Positions 7,009 through 12,848 of a DNA stretch of 12,848 nucleotides are shown one piece after another. The stretch is from Betaproteobacteria bacterium (GTDB lineage: Bacteria > Pseudomonadota > Gammaproteobacteria > Tethybacterales > Tethybacteraceae): contig JAPORI010000164.1 of the NCBI GenBank assembly GCA_026710225.1, forward strand, positions 1 through 12,848, given 5' to 3'. The translations under genes and the position numbers were made by a program. The notes beneath the pieces were generated by a model, which saw only the letters and a program-made list of their open reading frames with translations, was not told the origin of the DNA and did not search any database. How positions within the stretch are numbered: position 1 is the stretch's first letter; each line of letters starts with the position of its first letter.

Positions 7009-8136
7009 AGCGGCGCTTTCGTTTGCGCAAGCGGAGTTTTGCAAAATGTGGTCCAGGTGCTGTACCGACGGTGTAAGAACTCCGTAGAATGCCGCCTCGC
7101 GGATTAGACGGGCGCTGCGGCGACCGCGGCCCAGACCGCCGGCTCCGCACACCAGTTGGGCGGCGGTAGCAGCCCTGATTGCCTTTAGCACCAGTTCCCG
7201 GCGCAATCCAAACAGTTCCCGATCGGCAATCGGCTTGCCGGAACTGGCTCTGGCAGCCTGTTGCGCAACCTGATTGTCCAAATCACCGAGTTGCTCTTGC
7301 AACTGGGCAGATGTTGCCAGCAGTCCGTGTTCGGAGCCGGAGGGCTGGGTGCGCCTGCTTTGCTCGATGATGGCGGCCGCCTCTTCGATTATGCCCAGGC
7401 CGATGCCGGCCTGCAGCAGGATGAAGCCGGCCTTGATGGTGCCGATGAACTCGACTGCATTGTCGGCCAGCAGGTTCCTTTCGGTAATCGGGACATTTTC
7501 AAAACGAGCCATTACCGTTGCGGTGCCGGCCATGGTCTCGAAATTGTCGTTGGGCTTGATGCTCAGCCCCGGCATTGAAGAATCAGCCAGCGCCATGGCC
7601 GGCGGTTTATCGGGTTGGGAGAAGATCATTCCAAACGGGCTGTTTTCCTCAACATTTGAAACCCAGGGAATGGTTCCGGATATCAGGCTGGCGCCATCGT
7701 TCTGTCCGGTTGCGCTCAGGCGCAGATTCTCCAGGCCGGTGACGTATTTCATCGGATTGGACAAGGCAGTGCCGCCCAGCACCTGACCGGAAGCAGCCCG
7801 GGCGAGCAGGCGCTGACGCAGGGCAGGATTGGTGCTGTTGCGCAGGTACCAGACAAGCGCTCCCTGGCACCAGCAGCAAAAGGCGGTCGATACGCAAGCG
7901 GCGGCCACCTTGCGCGACGCGGTTATCGCCGAGTGCAAGTCGATCGTCTTGACCAGACCTTCGTCTCCGTCGGCCAGGGAGGCGAATGCGCCAGCCTCCC
8001 CCAAGCCCTGCAATATCGAGCGCGGATACTCTCCCTGCTGGTCGATTGCAGTTGCGGCGCTGCGCAACCGCCCGTCAACGATTTTCGATATCGCCTGCGT
8101 CACTTCGGTTGCCCGGTTTTTCCGGCTCGACGGCAA
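6979..8136 (-). CDS. Acyl-CoA-dehydrogenase-fold flavoprotein, probably not a classical dehydrogenase
   Basis: The 385-residue protein follows the ACAD fold: N-terminal helices (to about residue 115), the flavin-binding middle region (GGTALSNPMKYVTG ... LISGTIPWVSNVE, then MARFENVPITERNLL) and a C-terminal helical bundle with CGAGGLGRGRRSARLIREA. ACADs bind FAD and oxidise acyl-CoA; relatives such as DszC and SfnB use reduced flavin and oxygen on sulfur compounds. Where medium-chain ACADs have the catalytic YEG glutamate, this one reads FYGVLTPSVQHL (about residues 350-361). The alternative isovaleryl-type position also shows no Glu by eye. A monooxygenase or other non-CoA role is therefore an inference. 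It is the last gene of the five-gene minus-strand operon. The start is uncertain: TTG 8136 is the first possible start after an in-frame stop (with GGA 6 nt upstream); GTG 8103 is the alternative. Its 3' end overlaps the Nudix gene by 30 nt. Confidence 0.82.
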   Translation of the reverse strand: MPSSRKNRATEVTQAISKIVDGRLRSAATAIDQQGEYPRSILQGLGEAGAFASLADGDEGLVKTIDLHSAITASRKVAAACVSTAFCCWCQGALVWYLRNSTNPALRQRLLARAASGQVLGGTALSNPMKYVTGLENLRLSATGQNDGASLISGTIPWVSNVEENSPFGMIFSQPDKPPAMALADSSMPGLSIKPNDNFETMAGTATVMARFENVPITERNLLADNAVEFIGTIKAGFILLQAGIGLGIIEEAAAIIEQSRRTQPSGSEHGLLATSAQLQEQLGDLDNQVAQQAARASSGKPIADRELFGLRRELVLKAIRAATAAQLVCGAGGLGRGRRSARLIREAAFYGVLTPSVQHLDHILQNSACANESAASEALVAAAA

Positions 8137-8144
8137 AAGCGTCC

Positions 8145-8192
8145 GGCGGTCATATCAGAGGTGGTAGAGGAGATATAATGACTATGACCGCC
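8145..8192. repeat. Perfect 10 bp inverted repeat in the OsmC-ACAD intergenic gap
   Basis: GGCGGTCATA (8145-8154) and TATGACCGCC (8183-8192) are exact reverse complements separated by 28 nt. In the operon mRNA (minus strand) they would form a hairpin ending 8 nt before the TTG start of the ACAD-like gene. It could stabilise or process the mRNA, limit translation of the last gene, or be a protein-binding site. Confidence 0.7.
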
Positions 8193-8285
8193 AGACATTG
8201 GTTGGGTTGGGCAAAACGCATCCTGTCTCGCCAGCAATCCGAAAACGGCAAGCATCATCAAAGGCTCAGACCAGTTGCGCGGTGA
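8178..8285 (+). CDS. Possible small ORF opposite the operon
   Basis: ATG 8178 has an excellent Shine-Dalgarno (GAGGAG, 5 nt spacing) and opens a 35-codon frame starting MTMTARHWLGWAKRILSR, basic with a potentially amphipathic N-terminal half. It runs antisense to the gap between the OsmC and ACAD-like genes and ends over the OsmC stop. I recognise no family. No convincing -35 lies at the right distance from the TATAAT that overlaps the start codon (8174-8179), so expression is doubtful. Confidence 0.2.
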   Translation: MTMTARHWLGWAKRILSRQQSENGKHHQRLRPVAR

Positions 8286-8787
8286 CCGGTACCGGATTGA
8301 CATAGGTGCCGGTTACCGGCGACCACTTGAGAACATGCTTTAGCATTTCGTCAAGCTGGCTGCGCTCGACATCAGCATCAATGTTCGCCTTGATCCGAAC
8401 CGCGGAAAATCCCGCCAGTTTGTCGGACAGGTCGCCGACGCCCCATACCGAGGTGATGTTGATGTCGGCCTCCAACTCAAGCTCAAGGCTGTTGAGGACG
8501 ATCCCCTTATGGCCGGCATTTGCGTGAATGCCTACGCAGATGCAGGTTCCCAGAGCGGCCAGGGCCGCCTCTGACGGGTTGGGGGCGGTGTCGTCGCCAA
8601 GCAGTTGCGGAGGCTCGTCAATGATGTGAGGGTCAAGGCCGCGGATGTAGTTGAGGTGCCGGAAGCGGCCCTCGGCCACGGTGCGACACTTTACCGTGCG
8701 TACCTGGCTGGGGTCTGACTTGCCCTTGGCCGCCAGCGCTTCCAGTCCATCCTTGTCGATCGGGGCGAGTGGTGTTTTGCTGTTCAT
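8266..8787 (-). CDS. OsmC family protein (likely lacks the second peroxidatic-pair cysteine)
   Basis: OsmC/Ohr-fold proteins form intertwined dimers; the classic members reduce organic hydroperoxides with two cysteines. The 173-residue protein shows the core GDDTAPNPSEAALAALGTC with the first-cysteine position at Cys82 (another Cys at 84), then the strand LNSLELELEADI and the C-terminal SPVTGTYVNPVPVTAQL. At the place where peroxidases have Cys-Pro it has Ser156-Pro157, a change seen in OsmC-like proteins that are not peroxidases. So a thiol function is possible but a standard peroxidase cycle is unlikely. The start at ATG 8787 follows AAGGAG with good spacing. It is the fourth gene of the minus-strand operon, 38 nt after the permease gene and 129 nt before the ACAD-like gene. 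The same-strand arrangement suggests it acts on the imported compound or protects the pathway, but no specific reaction can be assigned. Confidence 0.9.
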   Translation of the reverse strand: MNSKTPLAPIDKDGLEALAAKGKSDPSQVRTVKCRTVAEGRFRHLNYIRGLDPHIIDEPPQLLGDDTAPNPSEAALAALGTCICVGIHANAGHKGIVLNSLELELEADINITSVWGVGDLSDKLAGFSAVRIKANIDADVERSQLDEMLKHVLKWSPVTGTYVNPVPVTAQLV

Positions 8788-8825
8788 TTATTGTCTCCTT
8801 GCAAAATGGAAAAGTGCCACATAGT

Positions 8826-9620
8826 TTAACTGGTCGCCCGCCAACTCCAACGTCTGACCAGCAGCATGGCCAGAGAATCCAGAATCATCCCGATGATTCC
8901 TATGGCAAGCACCATCGCAGCGAGCCGGTCGTATTCAAGCGCGTCGCGAGCGTCGTTCAATGCATAGCCAAGACCGGAGGTTACTCCCAGCAACTCGGCA
9001 GGCACCAGCACTACCCAGGAGATTCCCAGTGCCAGCCGCAGCCCGGAAAACAGGTCCTGAGCGGTGGCGGGCAGCACGAAGTCGCGGATTTTCTGCAGAC
9101 GCGATGCGCCCAGATTGTCGGCCAACTCGAGCCATTCGGGATTGAGCTTGCGTACCGCTCCGGATACCGAATAGACGATTGGCCAGACCGCCGCGGCGGT
9201 GATGATGAATATTATTGCTCCGTTCCAGGTGTCAAATGCAATCACTGCAATGGGCATCCATGCCAGCGGGCTGATCATGCGCAGCAACTGGAAAGGCATG
9301 TAGGTGATGCGTTGCAGCCTGCCGATGAGGCCGATGAGCAGGCCGGTGACCAGCCCCAGCACTGCTGCGATTGCCAGACCGGCCGCAATCCGGCCCAGGC
9401 TGGCACCCATATGCACCGCCAGGGTTTTGTCGGCGGCCATTGCGCCCAGCGCCATCAGCGCCGCAGTCGGCGCCATGTCGGTGAATGCCGCCAGTTGCGG
9501 ATTGGAACTGAGCGTCATGCTCAGCAGGTGCCAGATTGCCAACAGGCCGGTCAGACCGATGGCGGCATTGCCGACAAAGGCGACTACCGGCTGCAGCATT
9601 TTTGCTGGCCCAAAATTCAC
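8826..9620 (-). CDS. ABC transporter permease, nitrate/sulfonate/taurine type
   Basis: An inner-membrane permease of the BPD_transp_1 family (SsuC/TauC/NrtB branch) that forms the channel for a periplasmic-protein-dependent importer. The 264-residue protein has about six hydrophobic segments, from TGLLAIWHLLSM near residue 25 to LAAMVLAIGIIGMILDSLAML near the C terminus. It carries the EAA loop that docks on the ATPase: LADNLGASRLQKIRDFVLPA, with the conserved Gly and the I-x-LP element. The GTG at 9620 overlaps the stop of the substrate-binding gene (GTGA), so translation is coupled; the ATG eight codons in is a weaker alternative. The ATPase and binding protein lie just upstream in the same operon. 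The permease itself does not reveal the substrate. Confidence 0.93.
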   Translation of the reverse strand: MNFGPAKMLQPVVAFVGNAAIGLTGLLAIWHLLSMTLSSNPQLAAFTDMAPTAALMALGAMAADKTLAVHMGASLGRIAAGLAIAAVLGLVTGLLIGLIGRLQRITYMPFQLLRMISPLAWMPIAVIAFDTWNGAIIFIITAAAVWPIVYSVSGAVRKLNPEWLELADNLGASRLQKIRDFVLPATAQDLFSGLRLALGISWVVLVPAELLGVTSGLGYALNDARDALEYDRLAAMVLAIGIIGMILDSLAMLLVRRWSWRATS

Positions 9621-10849
9621 AACTTGAACACTTCCTGTCGCTGCCAGGGCGAGGTTGCGTCTACGGACGGGTCGGCAAGCCAGCTGTCGTTGTCTTGCAG
9701 GGCATTGGTTACCAGTTCGTAGTCGACCAAGTCCTGGGCCACCGTTTGCGGCTCAAGATTGGTAATGAATTCATTGTCGGAACCGCCAACGGTCTGCCGC
9801 ATCTGCTCGACCAGAAACTTTGTTGCGGAAGGGTATGGATACGGATTGAAGTCGATGCGCCCGTTGCCCCAGTCCTTAGCGTTGCGCACCGCCTGGCTGG
9901 TGGTGTACTCTTCGTTGTTGTAGTAGGTCATGGCTCGCTCCACCACCTGGGCTGGCACCGGCAGGAAACTCTCTCCGTCGCGGCTAATCATCCGAGCTGT
10001 TTCCGACTTGTTGGCAGAAGCGTACAGGGCACCCTTGACGACTGCATTTACCACTTTTTGCGACCAGGCGCGCCGCTCGGCGAGATCTTCTTCATGCATG
10101 ACAAGGGCGCAGCAGGGATGATTTTTCCAGATGTCGCCGGTAAAGCGCAGGACGCGGCCGCCGGCCTTTATTTCCCCCAGAGCGTTGAACGGCTCGGCGA
10201 CTATGTAGCCGTCTATCTTGCGCGCAGCCATCGCAGCCGGCATTTCCGGCGGCGGCAGCACCTGCAGGTTGACTTCGTCGGCAGCCACGGCTTCACCCTG
10301 ATTCTTGATGACCGGCTTGAGCCCTGCTTCTCTGAGCGCCATTTGCAGGACGACGTTGTGCATCGAGTACCAGAAGGGCACCGCGATCTGGCCGCCGCCG
10401 CAGTCGGCAAATGACTTGATGTTGGTGTGGCCGCCGACCACGACCGCCGAACCGTTGGTGTGGCACCAGGCGGCGACCTTGACCGGGAAATTGTTGTTGT
10501 AGCGCATCCATATCGGAATCGGCTTGAGCAGGTGGACAACATTGAAGGTGTGGCTGGCGAACGCCTCGACCAGCGCCGGCCAGGAGCGAATCAGGGTGGG
10601 GCGCTCGGCTTCAAGGCCCTGTTCGGCAAAGTAGCCGTTTGCATAGGCTACCAGCAAGGCGGCAGCATCGGTGATCGGCAGGTAGCCGATCCGCACCACG
10701 CCGTCGGCCGGATTGGCTGCCGCCGCCCTCTTGCCCAGCAGGGTGGCCAGACCGCCGGCAGCCAGCATGTCAAGCAAAACCCGTCTTTGCGGGTCTTGCG
10801 GATGGCCGGCGTGGCCGTAGATATCGTCGTGTTTCTGGTTTTCGGGCAT
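9617..10849 (-). CDS. ABC transporter substrate-binding protein, NrtA/CmpA/SsuA-like, Tat-type signal
   Basis: A periplasmic binding protein of the NMT1/SsuA-like superfamily that would deliver ligand to the neighbouring permease. The 410-residue form starts at ATG 10849 after TGAGGAC; the frame is open further up to 10945, but that part overlaps the ATPase gene and has no such site. The N terminus has paired arginines (QRRVLLDMLAAGG, residues 21-33), a moderately hydrophobic stretch and AAA near 42-44, resembling a Tat signal; there is no lipobox. The mature part begins VRIGYLPITDAAALLVAYANGYF, the typical first lobe of nitrate/bicarbonate/sulfonate binding proteins. It also shows LLKPIPIWMRYNNNFPVKVAAW and later DGYIVAEPFNALGE. 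At 410 residues it is longer than SsuA/TauA (about 320) and closer to NrtA/CmpA. The gene lies 19 nt after the ATPase stop. Ligand unknown. Confidence 0.92.
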   Translation of the reverse strand: MPENQKHDDIYGHAGHPQDPQRRVLLDMLAAGGLATLLGKRAAAANPADGVVRIGYLPITDAAALLVAYANGYFAEQGLEAERPTLIRSWPALVEAFASHTFNVVHLLKPIPIWMRYNNNFPVKVAAWCHTNGSAVVVGGHTNIKSFADCGGGQIAVPFWYSMHNVVLQMALREAGLKPVIKNQGEAVAADEVNLQVLPPPEMPAAMAARKIDGYIVAEPFNALGEIKAGGRVLRFTGDIWKNHPCCALVMHEEDLAERRAWSQKVVNAVVKGALYASANKSETARMISRDGESFLPVPAQVVERAMTYYNNEEYTTSQAVRNAKDWGNGRIDFNPYPYPSATKFLVEQMRQTVGGSDNEFITNLEPQTVAQDLVDYELVTNALQDNDSWLADPSVDATSPWQRQEVFKL

Positions 10850-10868
10850 GGTTTTGTCCTCAGTTGTT

Positions 10869-11540
10869 TCAGTTGGTGAAGAGCAGCGATCGTCTTTTTG
10901 CAGGCTGCGGCAGGCGATTGGGCTCGGGTTTGGCAGCCAGTTCACTCATTTGCAGTATCTGGCCTCCGAAGATGTGCCCCTCATCGACATCATGCGTGAC
11001 CAGCACTATCGGGATGTTGCGCTGGGCAGCCAGTTCGATTACCTGGTTGCGCAGACTGGAGCGCAATTCCTTGTCAAGGGCTGAAAAGGGCTCGTCAAGC
11101 ATCAGCACGTCCGGGTCATGTGCCAGGGCGCGGGCCAAGGATACCCGCTGCCTCTGGCCGCCGGACAGCGTTTCCGGGCGCCGCTTGGCGTAGTCGGCCA
11201 GGCCGACCGAGGCCAGCAGCGGGAGTGGGTCGGTGCCTTTGTTGTCGTAGCGGCAACCCATGCGCACATTGGCCTGAACGCTTAGCCAGGGCAGCAGCAG
11301 CGGATGCTGGAACATCAGGCCGCGCCTTGCCGGCTTGCCGTTCTTGCTGGCCAACTCAATCGAACCGGAATCCGGCTTCTTGATCCCGGAGAGAATCTTT
11401 AGCAGGGTTGACTTGCCGGCCCCGGAAGGGCCGAGAATGACCGTGTTTTCCCGGGTGTGGATGTCCAGAGACAGCCCGGTGAAGATGGGTTCGCCGCTCC
11501 GGTAACTGGCGCTGAGGTTTTTTGCCGCAATTATTTTCAT
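10869..11540 (-). CDS. ABC transporter ATP-binding protein, nitrate/sulfonate/taurine type
   Basis: The cytoplasmic ATPase that powers the importer. The 223-residue protein has Walker A GPSGAGKST (37-45), Q-loop Gln78 in FQHPLLLPW, signature LSGGQRQRV (125-133), Walker B VLMLDEP with catalytic Glu150, the D-loop SALD, and switch histidine His183 in VTHDVDE. It is close to SsuB/TauB/NrtD in size and loop sequence. I chose ATG 11540 because the longer open frame to 11639 runs through the promoter and is not ABC-like. The ATG has no Shine-Dalgarno (CCCCGCC precedes it), and the predicted transcription start is about 4 nt upstream, so translation may be leaderless. It is the first gene of the operon; having the ATPase before the binding protein and permease is a less common order. 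Confidence 0.95.
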   Translation of the reverse strand: MKIIAAKNLSASYRSGEPIFTGLSLDIHTRENTVILGPSGAGKSTLLKILSGIKKPDSGSIELASKNGKPARRGLMFQHPLLLPWLSVQANVRMGCRYDNKGTDPLPLLASVGLADYAKRRPETLSGGQRQRVSLARALAHDPDVLMLDEPFSALDKELRSSLRNQVIELAAQRNIPIVLVTHDVDEGHIFGGQILQMSELAAKPEPNRLPQPAKRRSLLFTN

Positions 11541-11550
11541 GGCGGGGTAA

Positions 11551-11579
11551 ATTATAGCATATTTAGATAGAAAAGGCAA
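11551..11579 (-). promoter_or_regulatory. Sigma70-type promoter of the five-gene ABC operon
   Basis: On the minus strand TTGCCT (11579-11574) and a perfect TATAAT (11556-11551) are 17 bp apart. A T-rich tract (TTTTTTTT and more) lies just upstream of the -35 and could act as an UP element. Counting from the -10, the transcript should start only about 4 nt before the ATPase ATG. Confidence 0.75.
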
Positions 11580-11942
11580 ACAAAGCCAAAAAAAAGATAA
11601 TGCTGTGCTGTCGTGATGGGGAGCGGGAATGGCTTGCAAAATCGCAATCGGTTATGCTGGTTAGATTTCTTCAGAGAGAAAACAAGATACGGCTCGAAAA
11701 AAGGCGGATGGTGGGACTGTATATCGATGGGCAAAATCAAGCCCAAAATCCTGGGGGCAGCCGAGGCTGCCCCCAGGATTCCAACCTTTGGGGAAGGGTC
11801 AGTTCAGTTTTGGCTCTCCAAGGTTGTTGGGATTCTAATTGCGGGGGTACAACTTTTGGGAGTAGGGCCAATATGATAGAATATCCGGATTTAATCCCAT
11901 TCCTGATTATATTATATTTCATTTAGGGGTTTATTACAGACT
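11580..11942. other. Intergenic region between divergent genes
   Basis: About 360 nt without a convincing gene, AT-richer than the region to its left. It contains the T/A-rich tract behind the ABC operon promoter, the large hairpin at 11747-11780, a smaller imperfect inverted repeat (AACCTT at 11783-11788 with AAGGTT at 11820-11825), and an A/T-rich stretch (11900-11940) before the methyltransferase gene. Several -10-like hexamers (TATGAT, TAGAAT near 11872-11882) occur, but none has a good -35 at the right spacing, so I do not name a promoter for the downstream gene. Confidence 0.6.
11747..11780. repeat. Perfect 15 bp stem with a 4 nt loop
   Basis: Bases 11747-11761 and 11766-11780 are exact reverse complements (core CTGGGGGCAGC / GCTGCCCCCAG) around the loop CGAG. 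This is a very stable hairpin. On the minus strand it is followed by GGATTTTGGGC, only a short T-run, and on the plus strand by no T-run, so a factor-independent terminator reading leftwards is possible but not typical. A REP/MITE-like element is the other option. Confidence 0.7.
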
Positions 11943-12665
11943 ATGTATGAAGAAGAAAAGGCTAGGCTAACTGCCATAAGCACCGAAACAGTGTACTGTT
12001 CTGACATTGACGCTGCAGCATGCGCTTATGAGCGCGATATCTTTTTGCGTTACTGCAAGCCGGGGTCTGTCCTGAAAATAGGGGTTGCCGAATCAAAAGA
12101 TCTTGAAAAAATAGCAGAAAAAGTTGACAGGCTTGATCTTCTTGACGGTGATCCAGTATTGTGCGATCGCGGCAGAGAGAAACTGCCAGAGTGCAGATTT
12201 TTTTGTTCATTGGCAGAGGAGTTCGAGCCGGAATGTTCCTATGACAGCATTTATATTGGTCATTTGCTCGAGCATGTGATAGACCCTGTTGCTGTACTAA
12301 GCAAGGCAGCTTCTTGGCTTGTGCCCGAAGGGATAATTTTTGCATCCGTTCCCAATGCCATGTCAATACACAGGCAGGCGGCCGTGATTATGGGGATGCT
12401 TCCATGCGAGAATTATCTTAATAAAAGAGATTTGTCAATTGGGCATCGCAGAGTGTGCACGCCTTTGGAGTTTCATGGCTATTTGCGTTCAAGCGGACTT
12501 GAGATTTTGCACACGGGAGGCTACCTTCTCAAATCTCTGTCAAATTCTCAGATGTCCGAAGTAATTTCACCCGAAGACATGATTGCTTTTATCAAACTTG
12601 GAGAGCGTTATCCTGATGTAGCATCCGAAATATTTGCAGTGGCAACCTTGGGCAAAAATCAGTAG
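11943..12665 (+). CDS. SAM-dependent methyltransferase-fold protein (divergent motif I)
   Basis: A 240-residue class I methyltransferase-fold protein. The second half fits a group often found in lipopolysaccharide or capsule gene clusters: GHLLEHVIDPVAVL, then PNAMSIHRQAAVIMGML, LNKRDLSIGHRRV and a C-terminal GGYLLKSLSNSQM. The SAM-binding loop is unusual: instead of the E/DxGxxxG form it reads VLKIGVAESKD (43-53), with Lys45 at the acidic position and Ser51 at the last glycine. SAM binding is therefore uncertain, although the Asp68/Asp70 region could still serve as motif II. ATG 11943 has AGGGG about 14 nt upstream. Base composition is lower in GC than the rest of the window (hand counts: 50% in 12001-12060 and 45% in 12421-12480, against 70% in 2401-2460), suggesting a different history. 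The acceptor cannot be named. Confidence 0.8.
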   Translation: MYEEEKARLTAISTETVYCSDIDAAACAYERDIFLRYCKPGSVLKIGVAESKDLEKIAEKVDRLDLLDGDPVLCDRGREKLPECRFFCSLAEEFEPECSYDSIYIGHLLEHVIDPVAVLSKAASWLVPEGIIFASVPNAMSIHRQAAVIMGMLPCENYLNKRDLSIGHRRVCTPLEFHGYLRSSGLEILHTGGYLLKSLSNSQMSEVISPEDMIAFIKLGERYPDVASEIFAVATLGKNQ

Positions 12666-12848
12666 AGGAGAAGTTGTCAGGCAAATCAGGGATCGCATGG
12701 CGCAAAGTATGCATGGTTGGCGAACCTAATCAAAAAATAATTGTTTTATATGTTAGGGCAAATGCCAAGATGCTATGATGCTAGAATGCGTTTTGCCATT
12801 ATGTTGGGGAACCGCTTGCAGAGGAGTGGTCGCGGCAAATTGCGCGAC
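12666..12848 (+). other. Right end, possible start of another gene
   Basis: No long frame is visible. Two weak candidates exist. A TTG at 12674, just after AGAGGAG, opens a 34-codon frame ending at 12778 (it contains KVCMVGEPNQKIIVLYV). An ATG at 12786 opens MRFAIMLGNRLQRSGRGK and stays open to the window edge, without a clear Shine-Dalgarno. The first looks like the N terminus of a longer protein that has been interrupted, because it has the best ribosome-binding site and a plausible sequence. I cannot identify either. Confidence 0.25.

Noticed and set aside
8174..8179. Perfect TATAAT on the plus strand as a promoter
   Set aside because: It overlaps the start codon of the small ORF and no -35-like sequence lies 16-18 bp upstream.
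8769..9722. 317-codon plus-strand frame antisense to the permease gene
   Set aside because: The permease has clear membrane segments and an EAA loop; the antisense product is Gln/His-rich and unrecognisable.
1..12848. CRISPR array, insertion sequence or transposase
   Set aside because: No regularly spaced direct repeats and no transposase-like protein or terminal repeats were seen in any region.

Overview
The window looks like a chromosomal segment of a proteobacterium, probably on the gamma/beta side. The evidence is a nusA-infB-rbfA-truB translation cluster whose NusA has two C-terminal helical repeats, an IF-2 with the proteobacterial N-terminal associated domain, and a one-piece tmRNA (most alphaproteobacteria carry a permuted two-piece form). 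No rRNA or marker gene fixes the taxon further. Most of the window is GC-rich; the right end is clearly more AT-rich.

Region 1 (1-5953, + strand) is a tightly packed transcription/translation operon. It starts with a nusA cut by the left edge (the sequence enters inside the S1 domain), followed by infB (GTG start, 16 nt gap), a short rbfA, truB (11 nt overlap) and a stand-alone FAD/NAD(P)-binding oxidoreductase of the type usually fused to the N terminus of SelD (4 nt GTGA overlap with truB). The rpsO-pnp pair that often follows truB in gammaproteobacteria is not there.

Region 2 (5954-7008) holds a complete tmRNA gene on the minus strand (5995-6350) with encoded CCA, a tag reading ANDANFALAA and a good sigma70-type promoter. 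Divergent from it is a Nudix hydrolase of the ADP-ribose pyrophosphatase type.

Region 3 (6979-11579, minus strand) is a five-gene operon read right to left: ABC ATPase, a nitrate/sulfonate-type substrate-binding protein with a Tat-like signal, ABC permease, an OsmC-fold protein and an acyl-CoA-dehydrogenase-fold protein that seems to lack the catalytic glutamate. A strong promoter lies so close to the ATPase ATG that the mRNA is probably leaderless. The most economical reading is import of a small anion-like organic compound (for example an organosulfur or carboxylate compound) followed by flavin-dependent oxidation in the cytoplasm; the substrate is unknown. This is the part of the window most worth following up.

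Region 4 (11580-12848) is AT-richer. It has a roughly 360 nt non-coding stretch with a perfect 15 bp hairpin, then a divergent SAM-methyltransferase-fold gene of a kind common in surface-polysaccharide loci, and an unresolved right end that may hold the beginning of another gene. It may be the edge of a transferred cell-surface gene cluster.
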